DNA of 64,000 bases from Hydractinia symbiolongicarpus (GCF_029227915.1 NC_079876.1:17484001-17548000); one strand, 5' to 3'; numbered from the stretch's first letter, positions 20,982 through 32,337 are shown. Made by a program: numbers and translations. Notes: generated by a model not told the origin, from the letters alone.

Positions 20982-21186
20982 TTTCGCTACTAGATTACAT
21001 GTTCTAGTCTATTAAATTCAGTACGTGTCGTTTCTACTTTGAAGATGATTAGGAGGGCAACTTGTTTTGGCCAGGAAATGCTTTCAAGTTGTGATGACAC
21101 AAGGGAAATGCATATAATACGAAAGATGTCCTTACTTTCATCGGAAAAGTACCTTACCTGCAATAACTCCAACAATTATCCTGTCA

Positions 21187-21258
21187 GCGTCGGTGGTGTA
21201 AAGGTTAGCATTGTTGCCTTCCAAGCAATAGATCCGGGTTCGATTCCCGGCCGACGCA
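21187..21258 (+). tRNA. tRNA-Gly(UCC), type A
   Basis: Exact consensus. Confidence 0.9.
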
Positions 21259-21464
21259 TTTGGCTGCTAGATTACATGTTCTAGTCTATTAAATTCAGTA
21301 CGTGTCGTTTCTACTTTGAAGGTGATTAGGAGGGCAAATTCTGTTTGGACAGTTAATGTGTTCAAGTTGTGAAAACACAAGGGAAGTGCATATGATACGA
21401 AAGATGCCCTTATTTTGATCGCGAAAGTACCTTACCTGTAATAACTCCAACAATTCTTCTGTCA

Positions 21465-21536
21465 GCGTCGGTGGTGTGAAGGTTAGTATTGTTGCCTTCC
21501 AAGCAATAGATCCGGGTTCCATTCCCAGCCGACGCA
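21465..21536 (+). pseudogene. tRNA-Gly-like body, type C
   Basis: Type C plus CCCAG, as at 19248. Confidence 0.7.
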
Positions 21537-21741
21537 TTTCGCTACTAGATTACATGTTCTAGACTATTAAATTCAGTACGTGTCGTTTCTACTTTGAAGA
21601 TGATTAGGAGGGCAACTTGTTTTTGCCAGGAAATTTTTTCAAGTTGTGAAGACACAAGGGAAATGCATATAATACGAAAGATGTCCTTACTTTGATCGCG
21701 AAAGTACCTTACCTGCAATAACTCCAACAATTATCCTGTCA

Positions 21742-21813
21742 GCGTTGGTGGTGTAAAGGTTAGCATTGTTGCCTTCCAAGCAATAGATCCAGGGTCGATT
21801 CCCGGCCGACGCA
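21742..21813 (+). tRNA. tRNA-Gly(UCC), A-like
   Basis: Same changes as 18416. Confidence 0.45.
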
Positions 21814-22018
21814 TTTGGCTGCTAGATTACATGTTCTAGTCTAATAAATTCAGTACATGTCGTTTCTACTTTGAAGGTGATTAGGAGGGCAAATTTTGTT
21901 TGGACAGTTAATGTTTTCAAGTTGTGAAGACACAAGGGAAATTCATATAATTCTAAAGATGCCCTTATTTTGATCGCGAAAGTACCTTACCTGTAAAACT
22001 CCAACAATTCTTCTGTCA

Positions 22019-22090
22019 GCGTCGGTGGTGTAAAGGTTAGCAATGTTGCCTTCCAGGCAATAGATCCGGGTTCGATTCCCGGCTGATGCA
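22019..22090 (+). tRNA. tRNA-Gly(UCC)-like, type J
   Basis: Octamer partner of 19802. Confidence 0.45.
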
Positions 22091-22295
22091 TTTCGCTACT
22101 AGATTACATGTTCTAGTCTATTAAATTCAGTACGTGTCGTTTCTACTTTGAAGATGATTAGGAGGGCAACTTGTTTTGGCCAGGAAATGCTTTCAAGTTG
22201 TGATGACACAAGGGAAATGCATATAATACGAAAGATGTCCTTACTTTCATCGGAAAAGTACCTTACCTGCAATAACTCCAACAATTATCCTGTCA

Positions 22296-22367
22296 GCGTC
22301 GGTGGTGTAAAGGTTAGCATTGTTGCCTTCCAAGCAATAGATCCGGGTTCGATTCCCGGCCGACGCA
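22296..22367 (+). tRNA. tRNA-Gly(UCC), type A
   Basis: Exact consensus. Confidence 0.9.
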
Positions 22368-22573
22368 TTTGGCTGCTAGATTACATGTTCTAGTCTATTA
22401 AATTCAGTACGTGTCGTTTCTACTTTGAAGGTGATTAGGAGGGCAAATTCTGTTTGGACAGTTAATGTGTTCAAGTTGTGAAAACACAAGGGAAGTGCAT
22501 ATGATACGAAAGATGCCCTTATTTTGATCGCGAAAGTACCTTACCTGTAATAACTCCAACAATTCTTCTGTCA

Positions 22574-22645
22574 GCGTCGGTGGTGTGAAGGTTAGTATTG
22601 TTGCCTTCCAAGCAATAGATCCGGGTTCCATTCCCAGCCGACGCA
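22574..22645 (+). pseudogene. tRNA-Gly-like body, type C
   Basis: Type C plus CCCAG; opens the decamer. Confidence 0.7.
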
Positions 22646-22850
22646 TTTCGCTACTAGATTACATGTTCTAGACTATTAAATTCAGTACGTGTCGTTTCTA
22701 CTTTGAAGATGATTAGGAGGGCAACTTGTTTTTGCCAGGAAATTTTTTCAAGTTGTGAAGACACAAGGGAAATGCATATAATACGAAAGATGTCCTTACT
22801 TTGATCGCGAAAGTACCTTACCTGCAATAACTCCAACAATTCTGCTGTCA

Positions 22851-22922
22851 GCGTCGGTGGTGTAAAGGTTAGCATTGTTGCCTTCCAAGCAATAGATCCG
22901 GGTTCGATTCCCGGCGGACGCA
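22851..22922 (+). tRNA. tRNA-Gly(UCC), type B
   Basis: Type B, A at -1. Confidence 0.72.
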
Positions 22923-23127
22923 TTTGGCCGCTAGATTACATGTTCTAGTCTATTAAACTCCGTACGTGTCGTTTCTACTTTGAGGGTGATTAGGAGGGCA
23001 AATGTTTTTGGACAGTTAATGTTTTCATGTTTTGAAGACACAAAATAAATGCATGTAATACGAAAGATGCCCTTATTTTGATCGCGAAAGTGCCTTACCT
23101 GTAATAACTCCAACAATTATCCTGTCA

Positions 23128-23199
23128 GCGTCGGTGGTGTAAAGGTTAGCATTGTGGCCTTCCAAGCAATAGATCCGGGTTCGATTCCCGGGCGATGCA
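23128..23199 (+). tRNA. tRNA-Gly(UCC)-like, type H
   Basis: G29-A41 mismatch; acceptor GCGATGC gives a G7-G66 mismatch and a G3-T70 wobble. First body followed by the second spacer family. Confidence 0.45.
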
Positions 23200-23404
23200 T
23201 TTGGCTGTTAGATTTCATGTTCTAGTCTATTAAATTCAGTTCTTGAGGTTCCTACTTAAAAGATGATTAGGAGGATAAATTTTTTTTGACACTTAATGTT
23301 TTCAAGTTGTGAATACACAAGGGAAATGCATATAATACGAAAGATTCCCTTATTTTGATCGCTAAAGTACCTTATCTGTCACAACTCCAACAATTATGCT
23401 GTCA

Positions 23405-23476
23405 GCGTCGGTGGTGTAAAGGTTAGTATTGTTGCATTCCGAGCAATAGATCCGGGTTCGATTCCCGGCAGACGCA
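23405..23476 (+). tRNA. tRNA-Gly(UCC)-like, type L
   Basis: Anticodon loop ATTCCGA (C32A, A37G), C23T, acceptor CAGACGC with a G6-A67 mismatch. Confidence 0.45.
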
Positions 23477-23681
23477 TTTGGCTGTTAGATTTCATGTTCT
23501 AGTCTATTAAATTCAGTTCTTGTGGTTCCTACTTAAAAGATGATTAGGAGGATAAATTTTTTTTGACACTTAATGTTTTCAAGTTGTGAATACACAAGGG
23601 AAATGCATATAATACGAAAGATTCCCTTATTTTGATCGCTAAAGTACCTTATCTGTCACAACTCCAACAATTATGCTGTCA

Positions 23682-23753
23682 GCGTCGGTGGTGTAAGTGT
23701 TAGTATTGTTGCATTCCGAGCAATAGATCCGGGTTCGATTCCCGGCCGACGCA
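23682..23753 (+). tRNA. tRNA-Gly(UCC)-like, type L
   Basis: Type L with D-loop AAGTG and a fully paired acceptor. Confidence 0.5.
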
Positions 23754-23959
23754 TTTGGCTGCTAGATTACATGTTCTAGTCTATTAAATTCAGTACGCGT
23801 CGTTTCTACTTTGAAGGTGATTAGGAGGGCAAGTTCTGTTTGGACAGTTAATGTTTTCAAGTTGTGAAAACACAAGGGAAGTGCATATGATACGAAAGAT
23901 GCCCTTATTTTGATCGCGAAAGTACCTTACCTGTAATAACTCCAACAATTCTTTTGTCA

Positions 23960-24031
23960 GCGTCGGTGGTGTGAAGGTTAGTATTGTTGCCTTCCAAGCA
24001 ATAGATCCGGGTTCCATTTCCGGCCGACCCA
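23960..24031 (+). pseudogene. tRNA-Gly-like body, type C
   Basis: Type C with CCGACCC, as at 17862. Confidence 0.7.
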
Positions 24032-24236
24032 TTTCGCTACTAGATTACATGTTCTAGACTATTAAATTCAGTACGTGTCGTTTCTACTTTGAAGATGATT
24101 AGGAGGGCAACTTGTTTTTGCCAGGAAATTTTTTCAAGTTGTGAAGACACACGGGAAATGCATATAATACGAAAGATGTCCTTACTTTGATCGCAAAAGT
24201 ACCTTACCTGTAATAACTCCAACAATTCTTCTGTCA

Positions 24237-24307
24237 GCGTCGGTGGTGTGAAGGTTAGTATTGTTGCCTTCCAAGCAATAGATCCGGGTTCCATTCCGGC
24301 CGACGCA
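24237..24307 (+). pseudogene. tRNA-Gly-like body, type C, 71 nt
   Basis: Type C missing one C of the T-stem 3' strand. Confidence 0.7.
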
Positions 24308-24512
24308 TTTCGCTACTAGATTACATGTTCTAGTCTATTAAATTCAGTACGTGTCGTTTCTTCTTTGAAGATGATTAGGAGGGCAACTTGTTTTTGCCAG
24401 GAAATTTTTTCAAGTTGTGAAGACACAAGGGAAATTCATATAATACGAAAGATGTCCTTACTTTGATCGCGAAAGTACCTTACCTGTAATAACTCCAACA
24501 ATTATCCTGTCA

Positions 24513-24584
24513 GCGTCGGTGGTGTAAAGGTTAGCATTGTTGCCTTCCAAGCAATAGATCCAGGGTCGATTCCCGGCCGACGCA
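24513..24584 (+). tRNA. tRNA-Gly(UCC), A-like
   Basis: T stem CCAGG and T54G; acceptor fully paired. Confidence 0.48.
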
Positions 24585-24789
24585 TTTGGCTGCTAGATTA
24601 CATGTTCTAGTCTAATAAATTCAGTACATGTCGTTTCTACTTTGAAGGTGATTAGGAGGGCAAATTTTGTTTGGACAGTTAATGTTTTCAAGTTGTGAAG
24701 ACACAAGGGAAATTCATATAATTCTAAAGATGCCCTTATTTTGATCGCGAAAGTACCTTACCTGTAAAACTCCAACAATTCTTCTCTCA

Positions 24790-24861
24790 GCGTCGGTGGT
24801 GTAAAGGTTAGCAATGTTGCCTTCCAGGCAATAGATCCGGGTTCGATTCCCGGCTGACGCA
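24790..24861 (+). tRNA. tRNA-Gly(UCC)-like, type J
   Basis: Type J with CTGACGC; upstream CTCTCA instead of CTGTCA. Confidence 0.48.
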
Positions 24862-25066
24862 TTTCGCTACTAGATTACATGTTCTAGTCTATTAAATTCA
24901 GTACGTGTCGTTTCTACTTTGAAGATGATTAGGAGGGCAACTTGTTTTGGCCAGGAAATGCTTTCAAGTTGTGATGACATAAGGGAAATGCATATAATAC
25001 GAAAGATGTCCTTACTTTCATCGGAAAAGTACCTTACCTGCAATAACTCCAACAATTATCCTGTCA

Positions 25067-25138
25067 GCGTCGGTGGTGTAAAGGTTAGCATTGTTGCCTT
25101 CCAAGCAATAGATCCGGGTTCGATTCCCGGCCGACGCA
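25067..25138 (+). tRNA. tRNA-Gly(UCC), type A
   Basis: Exact consensus. Confidence 0.9.
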
Positions 25139-25344
25139 TTTGGCTGCTAGATTACATGTTCTAGTCTATTAAATTCAGTACGTGTCGTTTCTACTTTGAA
25201 GGTGATTAGGAGGGCAAATTCTGTTTGGACAGTTAATGTGTTCAAGTTGTGAAAACACAAGGGAAGTGCATATGATACGAAAGATGCCCTTATTTTGATC
25301 GCGAAAGTACCTTACCTGTAATAACACCAACAATTCTTCTGTCA

Positions 25345-25416
25345 GCGTCGGTGGTGTGAAGGTTAGTATTGTTGCCTTCCAAGCAATAGATCCGGGTTCC
25401 ATTCCCAGCCGACGCA
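25345..25416 (+). pseudogene. tRNA-Gly-like body, type C
   Basis: Type C plus CCCAG; second decamer start. Confidence 0.7.
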
Positions 25417-25621
25417 TTTCGCTACTAGATTACATGTTCTAGACTATTAAATTCAGTACGTGTCGTTTCTACTTTGAAGATGATTAGGAGGGCAACTTGT
25501 TTTTGCCAGGAAATTTTTTCAAGTTGTGAAGACACAAGGGAAATGCATATAATACGAAAGATGTCCTTACTTTGATCGCGAAAGTACCTTACCTGCAATA
25601 ACTCCAACAATTCTGCTGTCA

Positions 25622-25693
25622 GCGTCGGTGGTGTAAAGGTTAGCATTATTGCCTTCCAAGCAATAGATCCGGGTTCGATTCCCGGCGGACGCA
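25622..25693 (+). tRNA. tRNA-Gly(UCC), type B
   Basis: Type B with G27A, which turns the 27-43 wobble into an A-T pair. Confidence 0.7.
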
Positions 25694-25897
25694 TTTGGCC
25701 GCTAGATTACATGTTCTAGTCTATTAAACTCCGTACGTGTCGTTTCTACTTTGAGGGTGATTAGGAGGGCAAATGTTTTTGGACAGTTAATGTTTTCATG
25801 TTTTGAAGACACAAAATAAATGAAGTAATACGAAAGATGCCCTTATTTTGATCGCGAAAGTGCCTTACCTGTAATAACTCCAACAATTATCCTGTCA

Positions 25898-25969
25898 GCG
25901 TCGGTGGTGTAAAGGTTAGCATTGTGGCCTTCCAAGCAATAGATCCGGGTTCGATTCCCGGGCGATGCA
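25898..25969 (+). tRNA. tRNA-Gly(UCC)-like, type H
   Basis: Decamer partner of 23128. Confidence 0.45.
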
Positions 25970-26174
25970 TTTGGCTGTTAGATTTCATGTTCTAGTCTAT
26001 TAAATTCAGTTCTTGAGGTTCCTACTTAAAAGATGATTAGGAGGATAAATTTTTTTTGACACTTAATGTTTTCAAGTTGTGAATACACAAGGGAAATGCA
26101 TATAATACGAAAGATTCCCTTATTTTGATCGCTAAAGTACCTTATCTGTCACAACTCCAACAATTATGCTGTCA

Positions 26175-26246
26175 GCGTCGGTGGTGTAAAGGTTAGTATT
26201 GTTGCATTCTGAGCAATAGATCCGGGTTCGATTCCCGGCAGACGCA
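26175..26246 (+). tRNA. tRNA-Gly body with anticodon TCT, type L
   Basis: Loop ATTCTGA: C36T gives TCT (Arg). Acceptor CAGACGC mismatch. Confidence 0.45.
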
Positions 26247-26451
26247 TTTGGCTGTTAGATTTCATGTTCTAGTCTATTAAATTCAGTTCTTGTGGTTCCT
26301 ACTTAAAAGATGATTAGGAGGACAAATTTTTTTTGACAGTTAATGGTTTCAAGTTTTGAAGACACAAGGGAAATGCTTATAATACTAAAGATGCCCTTAT
26401 TTTGATCGCGAAAGTACCTTACCTGCAATAACTCCAACAATTCTGCTGTCA

Positions 26452-26523
26452 GCGTCGGTGATGTAAAGGTTAGCATTGTTGCCTTCCAAGCAATAGATCC
26501 GGGTTCGATTCCCGGCCGACGCA
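26452..26523 (+). tRNA. tRNA-Gly(UCC), A-like
   Basis: G10A in the D stem and A box; otherwise consensus. Confidence 0.7.
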
Positions 26524-26729
26524 TTTGGCTGCTAGATTACATGTTCTAGTCTATTAAATTCAGTACATGTCGTTTCTACTTTGAAGGTGATTAGGAGGGC
26601 AAATTTTGATTGGACAGTTAATGTTTTCAAGTTGTGAAAACACAAGGGAAGTGCATATAATACGAAAGATGCCCTTATTTTGATCGCGAAAGTACCTTAC
26701 CTGTAATAACTCCAACAATTCTTTTGTCA

Positions 26730-26801
26730 GCGTCGGTGGTGTGAAGGTTAGTATTGTTGCCTTCCAAGCAATAGATCCGGGTTCCATTTCCGGCCGACCC
26801 A
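26730..26801 (+). pseudogene. tRNA-Gly-like body, type C
   Basis: Decamer partner of 23960. Confidence 0.7.
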
Positions 26802-27006
26802 TTTCGCTACTAGATTACATGTTCTAGACTATTAAATTCAGTACGTGTCGTTTCTACTTTGAAGATGATTAGGAGGGCAACTTGTTTTTGCCAGGAAATT
26901 TTTTCAAGTTGTGAAGACACACGGGAAATGCATATAATACGAAAGATGTCCTTACTTTGATCGCAAAAGTACCTTACCTGTAATAACTCCAACAATTCTT
27001 CTGTCA

Positions 27007-27077
27007 GCGTCGGTGGTGTGAAGGTTAGTATTGTTGCCTTCCAAGCAATAGATCCGGGTTCCATTCCGGCCGACGCA
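27007..27077 (+). pseudogene. tRNA-Gly-like body, type C, 71 nt
   Basis: Decamer partner of 24237, same 1-nt loss. Confidence 0.7.
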
Positions 27078-27282
27078 TTTCGCTACTAGATTACATGTTC
27101 TAGTCTATTAAATTCAGTACGTGTCGTTTCTTCTTTGAAGATGATTAGGAGGGCAACTTGTTTTTGCCAGGAAATTTTTTCAAGTTGTGAAGACACAAGG
27201 GAAATTCATATAATACGAAAGATGTCCTTACTTTGATCGCGAAAGTACCTTACCTGTAATAACTCCAACAATTATCCTGTCA

Positions 27283-27354
27283 GCGTCGGTGGTGTAAAGG
27301 TTAGCATTGTTGCCTTCCAAGCAATAGATCCAGGGTCGATTCCCGGCCGACGCA
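27283..27354 (+). tRNA. tRNA-Gly(UCC), A-like
   Basis: Decamer partner of 24513. Confidence 0.48.
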
Positions 27355-27559
27355 TTTGGCTGCTAGATTACATGTTCTAGTCTAATAAATTCAGTACATG
27401 TCGTTTCTACTTTGAAGGTGATTAGGAGGGCAAATTTTGTTTGGACAGTTAATGTTTTCAAGTTGTGAAGACACAAGGGAAATTCATATAATTCTAAAGA
27501 TGCCCTTATTTTGATCGCGAAAGTACCTTACCTGTAAAACTCCAACAATTCTTCTGTCA

Positions 27560-27631
27560 GCGTCGGTGGTGTAAAGGTTAGCAATGTTGCCTTCCAGGCA
27601 ATAGATCCGGGTTCGATTCCCGGCTGACGCA
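27560..27631 (+). tRNA. tRNA-Gly(UCC)-like, type J
   Basis: Type J with CTGACGC; last J copy in the window. Confidence 0.48.
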
Positions 27632-27836
27632 TTTCGCTACTAGATTACATGTTCTAGTCTATTAAATTCAGTACGTGTCGTTTCTACTTTGAAGATGATT
27701 AGGAGGGCAACTTGTTTTGGCCAGGAAATGCTTTCAAGTTGTGATGACACAAGGGAAATGCATATAATACGAAAGATGTCCTTACTTTCATCGGAAAAGT
27801 ACCTTACCTGCAATAACTCCAACAATTATCCTGTCA

Positions 27837-27908
27837 GCGTCGGTGGTGTAAAGGTTAGCATTGTTGCCTTCCAAGCAATAGATCCGGGTTCGATTCCCGG
27901 CCGACGCA
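27837..27908 (+). tRNA. tRNA-Gly(UCC), type A
   Basis: Exact consensus. Confidence 0.9.
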
Positions 27909-28114
27909 TTTGGCTGCTAGATTACATGTTCTAGTCTATTAAATTCAGTACGTGTCGTTTCTACTTTGAAGGTGATTAGGAGGGCAAATTCTGTTTGGAC
28001 AGTTAATGTGTTCAAGTTGTGAAAACACAAGGGAAGTGCATATGATACGAAAGATGCCCTTATTTTGATCGCGAAAGTACCTTACCTGTAATAACTCCAA
28101 CAATTCTTCTGTTA

Positions 28115-28186
28115 GCGTCGGTGGTGTGAAGGTTAGTATTGTTGCCTTCCAAGCAATAGATCCGGGTTCCATTCCCAGCCGACGCA
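28115..28186 (+). pseudogene. tRNA-Gly-like body, type C
   Basis: Type C plus CCCAG; last type C copy in the window. Confidence 0.7.
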
Positions 28187-28391
28187 TTTCGCTACTAGAT
28201 TACATGTTCTAGACTATTAAATTCAGTACGTGTCGTTTCTACTTTGAAGATGATTAGGAGGGCAACTTGTTTTTGCCAGGAAATTTTTTCAAGTTGTGAA
28301 GACACAAGGGAAATGCATATAATACGAAAGATGTCCTTACTTTGATCGCGAAAGTACCTTACCTGCAATAACTCCAACAATTCTGCTGTCA

Positions 28392-28463
28392 GCGTCGGTG
28401 GTGTAAAGGTTAGCATTGTTGCCTTCCAAGCAATAGATCCGGGTTCGATTCCCGGCGGACGCA
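28392..28463 (+). tRNA. tRNA-Gly(UCC), type B
   Basis: Type B, A at -1. Confidence 0.72.
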
Positions 28464-28668
28464 TTTGGCCGCTAGATTACATGTTCTAGTCTATTAAACT
28501 CCGTACGTGTCGTTTCTACTTTGAGGGTGATTAGGAGGGCAAATGTTTTTGGACAGTTAATGTTTTCATGTTTTGAAGACACAAAATAAATGCATGTAAT
28601 ACGAAAGATGCCCTTATTTTGATCGCGAAAGTGCCTTACCTGTAATAACTCCAACAATTATCCTGTCA

Positions 28669-28740
28669 GCGTCGGTGGTGTAAAGGTTAGCATTGTGGCC
28701 TTCCAAGCATTAGATCCGGGTTCGATTCCCGGGCGATGCA
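28669..28740 (+). tRNA. tRNA-Gly(UCC)-like, type H
   Basis: As 23128, with a further anticodon-stem change (GCATT). Confidence 0.4.
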
Positions 28741-28945
28741 TTTGGCTGTTAGATTTCATGTTCTAGTCTATTAAATTCAGTTCTTGAGGTTCCTACTTAA
28801 AAGATGATTAGGAGGATAAATTTTTTTTGACACTTAATGTTTTCAAGTTGTGAATACACAAGGGAAATGCATATAATACGAAAGATTCCCTTATTTTGAT
28901 CGCTAAAGTACCTTATCTGTCACAAGTCCAACAATTATGCTGTCA

Positions 28946-29017
28946 ACGTCGGTGGTGTAAAGGTTAGTATTGTTGCATTCTAAGCAATAGATCCGGGTTC
29001 GATTCCCGGCAGACGCA
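28946..29017 (+). tRNA. tRNA-Gly body with anticodon TCT, type L
   Basis: Loop ATTCTAA gives TCT. G1A also opens the first acceptor pair. Confidence 0.42.
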
Positions 29018-29222
29018 TTTGGCTGTTAGATTTCATGTTCTAGTCTATTAAATTCAGTTCTTGTGGTTCCTACTTAAAAGATGATTAGGAGGACAAATTT
29101 TTTTTGACACTTAATGGTTTCAAGTTTTGAAGACACAAGGGAAATGCTTATAATACTAAAGATGCCCTTATTTTGATCGCGAAAGTACCTTACCTGCAAT
29201 AACTCCAACAATTCTGCTGTCA

Positions 29223-29294
29223 GCGTCGGTGGTGTAAAGGTTAGCATTGTTGCCTTCCAAGCAATAGATCCGGGTTCGATTCCCGGCCGACGCA
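29223..29294 (+). tRNA. tRNA-Gly(UCC), type A
   Basis: Exact consensus. Confidence 0.9.
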
Positions 29295-29500
29295 TTTGGC
29301 TGCTAGATTACATGTTCTAGTCTATTAAATTCAGTACATGTCGTTTCTACTTTGAAGGTGATTAGGAGGGCAAACTTTGATTGGACAGTTAATGTTTTCA
29401 AGTTGTGAAAACACAAGGGAAGTGCATATAATACGAAAGATGCCCTTATTTTGATCGCAAAAGTACCTTACCTGCAATAACTCCAACAATTCTGCTGCCA

Positions 29501-29572
29501 CCGGCGGTGGTGTAAATGTTAGTATTGTTGCCTTCCAAGCAATAGATCCGGGTTCGATTCCCGGCCGACGCA
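29501..29572 (+). pseudogene. Mosaic body: type D 5' end, type A 3' end
   Basis: CCGGCGG acceptor, G18T and C23T, but a complete consensus 3' half. Confidence 0.6.
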
Positions 29573-29777
29573 TTTCGCTACTAGATTACATGTTCTAGTC
29601 TATTAAATATAGTACGTGTCGTTTCTACTTTGAAGATGATTAGGAGGGCAACTTGTTTTTGCCAGGAAATGTTTTCAAGTTGTGAAGACACAAGGGAAAT
29701 GCATATAATACGAAAGATGTCCTTACTTTGATCGCGAAAGTACCTTAGCTGCAATAACTCCAACAATTCTGCTGTCA

Positions 29778-29849
29778 GCGTCGGTGGTGTAAAGGTTAGC
29801 ATTGTGGCCTTCCAAGCAATAGATCCGGGTTTGATTCTCGGCCGACGCA
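29778..29849 (+). tRNA. tRNA-Gly(UCC)-like, type H
   Basis: Type H with C56T and T-stem CTCGG. Confidence 0.4.
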
Positions 29850-30054
29850 TTTGGCTGTTAGATTTCATGTTCTAGTCTGTTAAATTCAGTTTTTGTGGTT
29901 CCTACTTAAAAGATGATTAGAAGGACAAATTTTTTTTGACACTAAATGTTTTCAAGTTGTGAAGACACAAGGGAAATTCATATAATTCGAAAGATGCCCT
30001 TATTTTGATCGCGAAAGTACCTTACCTGCAATAACTACAACAATTCTGCTGTCA

Positions 30055-30126
30055 GCGTCGGTGGTGTAAGGGTTGGCATTGTTGCTTTCCAAACAATAGA
30101 TCCAGGTTCGATTCCCGGCTGACGCA
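30055..30126 (+). tRNA. tRNA-Gly(UCC), degenerate A-like
   Basis: D-arm AAGGGTTGGCAT, C32T, G39A (C31-A39 mismatch), T stem CCAGG, acceptor CTGACGC. Confidence 0.4.
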
Positions 30127-30332
30127 TTTGGCTGCTAGATTACATGTTCTAGTCTATTAAATTGAGTACGTGTGGTTTCTACTTTGAAGGTGATTAGGAG
30201 GGCAAATTTTGTTTGGACAGTTAATGTTTTCAAGTTGTGAAGACACAAGGGAAATGCATATAATACGAAAGATGTCCTTACTTTGATCGCGAAAATACCC
30301 TACCTGCAGTAACTCCAACAACTCTGCTGTCA

Positions 30333-30404
30333 GCGTCGGTGGTGTAAAGGTTAGCATTGTTGCCTTCCAAGCAATAGATCCGGGTTCGATTCCCGGGCGA
30401 CGCA
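30333..30404 (+). tRNA. tRNA-Gly(UCC), A-like
   Basis: Acceptor GCGACGC leaves a G7-G66 mismatch. Confidence 0.65.
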
Positions 30405-30609
30405 TTTGGCTGTTAGATTTCATGTTCTAGTCTATTAAATTCAGTACGTGTGGTTCCTACTTAAAAGATGATTAGGAGGGCAAATTTTTTTTGACACTTA
30501 ATGTTTTCAAGTTGTGAAGACACAAGGGAAGTGCATATAAATCGAAAAATGCCCTTATTTTGATTGCAAAAGTACCTTACCTGCATTAACTCCAACAATT
30601 CTGCTGTCA

Positions 30610-30681
30610 GAGTCGGTGGTGTAAAAGATAGCATTTTTGTCTTCCAATCAATAGATCCTGGTTCACTTCCAATTTGACGCA
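30610..30681 (+). pseudogene. tRNA-Gly-like body, type E
   Basis: Acceptor GAGTCGG/TTGACGC, D-loop AAAAGATA, internal TTTTT, T-arm CCTGGTTCACTTCCAAT. First type E copy; the following monomer is 270 bp. Confidence 0.75.
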
Positions 30682-30879
30682 TTTGGCTGCTAGATTTCAT
30701 TTTCTAGTCTATTAAATTCAGTACGTGTGGTTTCTTCCTTGAAGATGATTAGGAGGGCAACTGCCAGCTAATGTTTTCAAGTTGTGAAGACATTAGGGAA
30801 ATGCATATAATGTGAAAGATATCCTTACTTTGATCGCCAAAATACCTTACCTGCAATAACTCCAACAATTCTGCTGTCA

Positions 30880-30951
30880 GCGTCGGTGGTGTAAAGGTTA
30901 GCATTGTTACCTTCCAAGCAATAGATCCGGGTTCGATTCCCGCCGAACGCA
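30880..30951 (+). tRNA. tRNA-Gly(UCC), degenerate A-like
   Basis: G30A (A30-C40 mismatch) and acceptor CGAACGC with two mismatches. Same variant at 33332 and 34997. Confidence 0.42.
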
Positions 30952-31157
30952 TTTGGCTGCTAGATTACATGTTCTTGTCTATTAAATTGAGTACGTGTGG
31001 TTTCTACTTTGAGGGTGATTAGGAGGGCAAATTTTGTTTGGACAGTTAATGTTTTCAAGTTGTGAAGACACAAGGGAAATGCATAAAACACGAAAGATGT
31101 CCTTACTTTGATCGCGAAAATACCTTACCTGCAATAACTCCAACAATTCTGCTGTCA

Positions 31158-31229
31158 GCGTCGGTGGTGTAAAGGTTAGCATTGTTGCCTTCCAAGCAAT
31201 AGATCCGGGTTCGATTCCCGGCGGACGCA
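31158..31229 (+). tRNA. tRNA-Gly(UCC), type B
   Basis: Type B, A at -1. Confidence 0.72.
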
Positions 31230-31434
31230 TTTGGCCGCTAGATTACATGTTATAGTCTATTAAATTCCGTACGTGTGGTTTCTGCTTTGAAGGTGATTAG
31301 GAGGGCAAAGTTTTTTGGACATTTAATGTTTTCAAGTTGTGAAGACACAAAAGAAATGCATGTAGTACGAAAGATGCCCTTATTTTGATCGCGAAAGTAC
31401 CTTACCTGTAATAAGTCCGACAATTATCCTGTCA

Positions 31435-31506
31435 GCGTCGGTGGTGTAAAGGTTAGCATTGTTGCCTTCCAAGCAATAGATCCGGGTTCGATTCCCGGCC
31501 GATGCA
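31435..31506 (+). tRNA. tRNA-Gly(UCC), A-like
   Basis: Acceptor CCGATGC, a G3-T70 wobble only. Confidence 0.8.
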
Positions 31507-31712
31507 TTTGGCTGCTAGACTACATGTTCTAGTCTATTAAATTCAGTACGTGTCATTTCTACTTTGAAGGTGATTAGGAGGGCAAATTTTGATTGGGCAG
31601 TTAATGTTTTCAAGTTGTGAAAACACAAGGGAAGTGCATATAATGCGAAAGATGCCCTTATTTTGATCGCGAAAGTACCTTACCTGCAATAACTCCAACA
31701 ATTCTGCTGCCA

Positions 31713-31783
31713 CCGGCGGTGGTGTAAAGGTTAGTATTGTTGCCTTCCAAGCAATAGATCTGGTTTCGATTCCGGCCGACCCA
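31713..31783 (+). pseudogene. tRNA-Gly-like body, type D
   Basis: 71 nt. 5' acceptor CCGGCGG pairs poorly with CCGACCC. T-arm shortened to CTGGTTTCGATTCCGG. Anticodon arm TCC intact. Confidence 0.75.
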
Positions 31784-31988
31784 TTTGGTTGCTTGTTTTG
31801 ATGTTCTAGTCTGTTAAATTGTGTACGTGTGGGTTCTACTTTGAAGATGATTAGGAGGGCAACTTGTTTTTGCCAGAAAATATTTTTAAGTTGTGAAGAC
31901 ACAAGGGAAATGCATATAATACGAAAGATGTCCTTACTTTGATCGCGAAAGTACCTTACCTGCAATAACTCCAACAATTCTGCTGTCA

Positions 31989-32060
31989 GCGTCGGTGGTG
32001 TAAAGGTTAGCATTGTTGGCTTCCAAGCAATAAATCCGGGTTCGATTCCCGGCCAACACA
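31989..32060 (+). tRNA. tRNA-Gly(UCC), degenerate A-like
   Basis: C31G (G31-G39 mismatch), variable loop AAAT, acceptor CCAACAC. Confidence 0.4.
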
Positions 32061-32265
32061 TTTGGCCGCTAGATTTCATGTTCTAGTCTATTAAATTCAG
32101 TTCTTGTGGTTCCTACTTAAAAGATGATTAGGAGGACAAATTTTTTTTGACACTTAATGTTTTCAAGTTGTGAATACACAAGGGAAATGCATATAGTACA
32201 AAAGATGCCCTTATTTTGATCGCGAAAGTACCTTACCTGTAATAATTCCAACAATTATCCTGTCA

Positions 32266-32337
32266 GCGTCGGTGGTGTAAAGGTTAGCATTGTTGCCTTC
32301 CAAGCAATAGATCCGGGTTCGATTCCCGGCCGACGCA
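32266..32337 (+). tRNA. tRNA-Gly(UCC), type A
   Basis: Exact consensus. Confidence 0.9.

Larger units (their letters stand above)
17584..22573 (+). repeat. HOR block 4: 2217-bp octamer made of two 1109-bp tetramers
   Basis: Private variants recur 2217 bp apart: CCGACCC acceptor at 17862 and 20079, anticodon TTC at 18139 and 20356, GCTGC anticodon stem at 18693 and 20910, acceptor CTGATGC at 19802 and 22019. The two halves are related tetramers: J bodies lie at 18693, 19802, 20910 and 22019, about 1109 bp apart. Confidence 0.85.
22574..29500 (+). repeat. HOR block 5: about 2770-bp decamer
   Basis: The order C, B, H, L, (L or A-like), C, C(71 nt), A-like, J, A starts at 22574, again at 25345, and a third time at 28115, where it is incomplete. 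The 71-nt type C body occurs at 24237 and 27007, 2770 bp apart. A second spacer family (GGTTCCTACTTAAAAG, T8, GACACTTAATG) first appears here, after the body at 23128. Confidence 0.85.
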